Below, piece after piece: positions 5,619-6,079 of a stretch of DNA of 6,079 bases. The stretch is from assembly GCA_937895985.1 (NCBI GenBank), contig CALBKL010000177.1, positions 1 to 6,079 of the forward strand, in the 5' to 3' direction. Both the position numbers and the translations under genes were made by a program. The stretch is from an uncultured Solobacterium sp. (GTDB taxonomy: Bacteria; Bacillota_I; Bacilli_A; Erysipelotrichales; Erysipelotrichaceae). The notes beneath the pieces were generated by a model, which was not told the origin of the DNA, searched no databases, and saw only the letters and a program-made list of their open reading frames with translations. Every line of letters begins with the position of its first letter. Position 1 is the first letter of the stretch.

Positions 5619-6079
5619 ATGAAATTTCTTGAACAGTTTACATTAATCACCGACATTATCTTTGGACTAATGATTTTGTTATATCTATATCAGATTGTAT
5701 ATATTGCGGTAAGTATGTTTAAGCGTAAGGTTCCTAAGTTACCTGATGCAAAAAAGAATCATCGATACGCAATCTTTATCTCTGCCCGTAATGAAAAAGG
5801 TGTTATTGGTGAATTATTAGATAGCTTACGCAACCAGACCTATCCAGATGATATGTATGATATGTATGTTGTTGCGGATAACTGCACAGATGAGACTGCT
5901 GAAGTAGCGCGCCAACATGGAGCGATTGTATATGAACGCTTTAATCAAGAAGAAGTGGGTAAGGGGTATGCGTTGAACTTTCTTTACCATCATGTAATTG
6001 AGTTGAAGGGTGAAGATTACTATGAAGCTTTCATGGTATTTGATGCGGATAATATTATCGATAAGAATTTCTTATATGA
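5619..6079 (+). CDS. Membrane-anchored family 2 glycosyltransferase (3' end missing)
   Basis: The first 153 residues are present and the frame is still open at the window edge. One N-terminal membrane helix (about 10-33) precedes a GT-A nucleotide-sugar-binding fold: I-S-A-R-N-E (54-59), V-V-A-D-N-C-T-D-E-T (84-93, with the nucleotide-contacting Asp), G-K-G-Y-A-L (114-119) and the metal-binding DxD motif F-D-A-D-N (141-145). This is the arrangement of processive or lipid-linked GT2 enzymes related to cellulose, hyaluronan and poly-N-acetylglucosamine synthases (COG1215). These use a cytosolic sugar nucleotide and normally carry acceptor-site motifs such as Q/RxxRW and more helices further on. 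Those parts are outside the window, so substrate and processivity cannot be judged. It starts at ATG 5619 behind GGAGGT and is divergent from the vanZ-like gene. An envelope or capsule/biofilm glycan role is inferred from family only. Confidence 0.88.
   Translation, partial: MKFLEQFTLITDIIFGLMILLYLYQIVYIAVSMFKRKVPKLPDAKKNHRYAIFISARNEKGVIGELLDSLRNQTYPDDMYDMYVVADNCTDETAEVARQHGAIVYERFNQEEVGKGYALNFLYHHVIELKGEDYYEAFMVFDADNIIDKNFLY

Noticed and set aside
5597..5632. An 11-codon reading frame, ATG ATG TGT to TGA, overlapping the glycosyltransferase start, as a regulatory leader peptide.
   Set aside because: It has no Shine-Dalgarno sequence and no repeated regulatory codons, and it would use the glycosyltransferase's own binding site as coding sequence. 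Most likely chance.

Overview
The window looks like low-GC Gram-positive (Bacillota) DNA. It holds a wall-anchored, isopeptide-domain surface protein, a VanZ-type membrane protein and strong lysine AAG usage. The style resembles Erysipelotrichia or clostridial gut/oral commensals, but that placement is only an impression and no marker gene is present.

Layout: (1) Bases 1-4997 (+) are the 3' part of one very large surface-protein gene. The reading frame is open from the left edge, so signal peptide and true start lie outside. The visible 1664 residues contain no cysteine. They run from a polar linker, through about 740 residues of divergent beta-sandwich modules, to five CnaB-type stalk domains, two Spy0128/FctA-type pilin domains, and a C-terminal sorting signal with the unusual core TPPTS instead of LPxTG. 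(2) Bases 4998-5047 hold a 13-bp stem hairpin, a shared terminator for two convergent genes. (3) Bases 5048-5554 (-) encode a complete 168-residue VanZ-family membrane protein. (4) Bases 5555-5618 are a 64-bp divergent spacer that must carry start signals for both flanking genes; candidate promoters overlap each other. (5) Bases 5619-6079 (+) are the 5' end of a membrane-anchored family 2 glycosyltransferase, cut by the window edge.

All three products act at the cell envelope: a long covalently stabilised surface fibre, a small membrane protein of a family linked to glycopeptide tolerance, and a probable polysaccharide or glycolipid synthase. They sit in three separate transcription units, so nothing shows that they work as one system. 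I see no mobile element, CRISPR array, tRNA or rRNA. The points most worth a second look are the sorting motif, the mixed CnaB plus Spy0128-type stalk, the uncharacterised N-terminal modules, and the possibly leaderless vanZ-like gene with interlocked divergent promoters.
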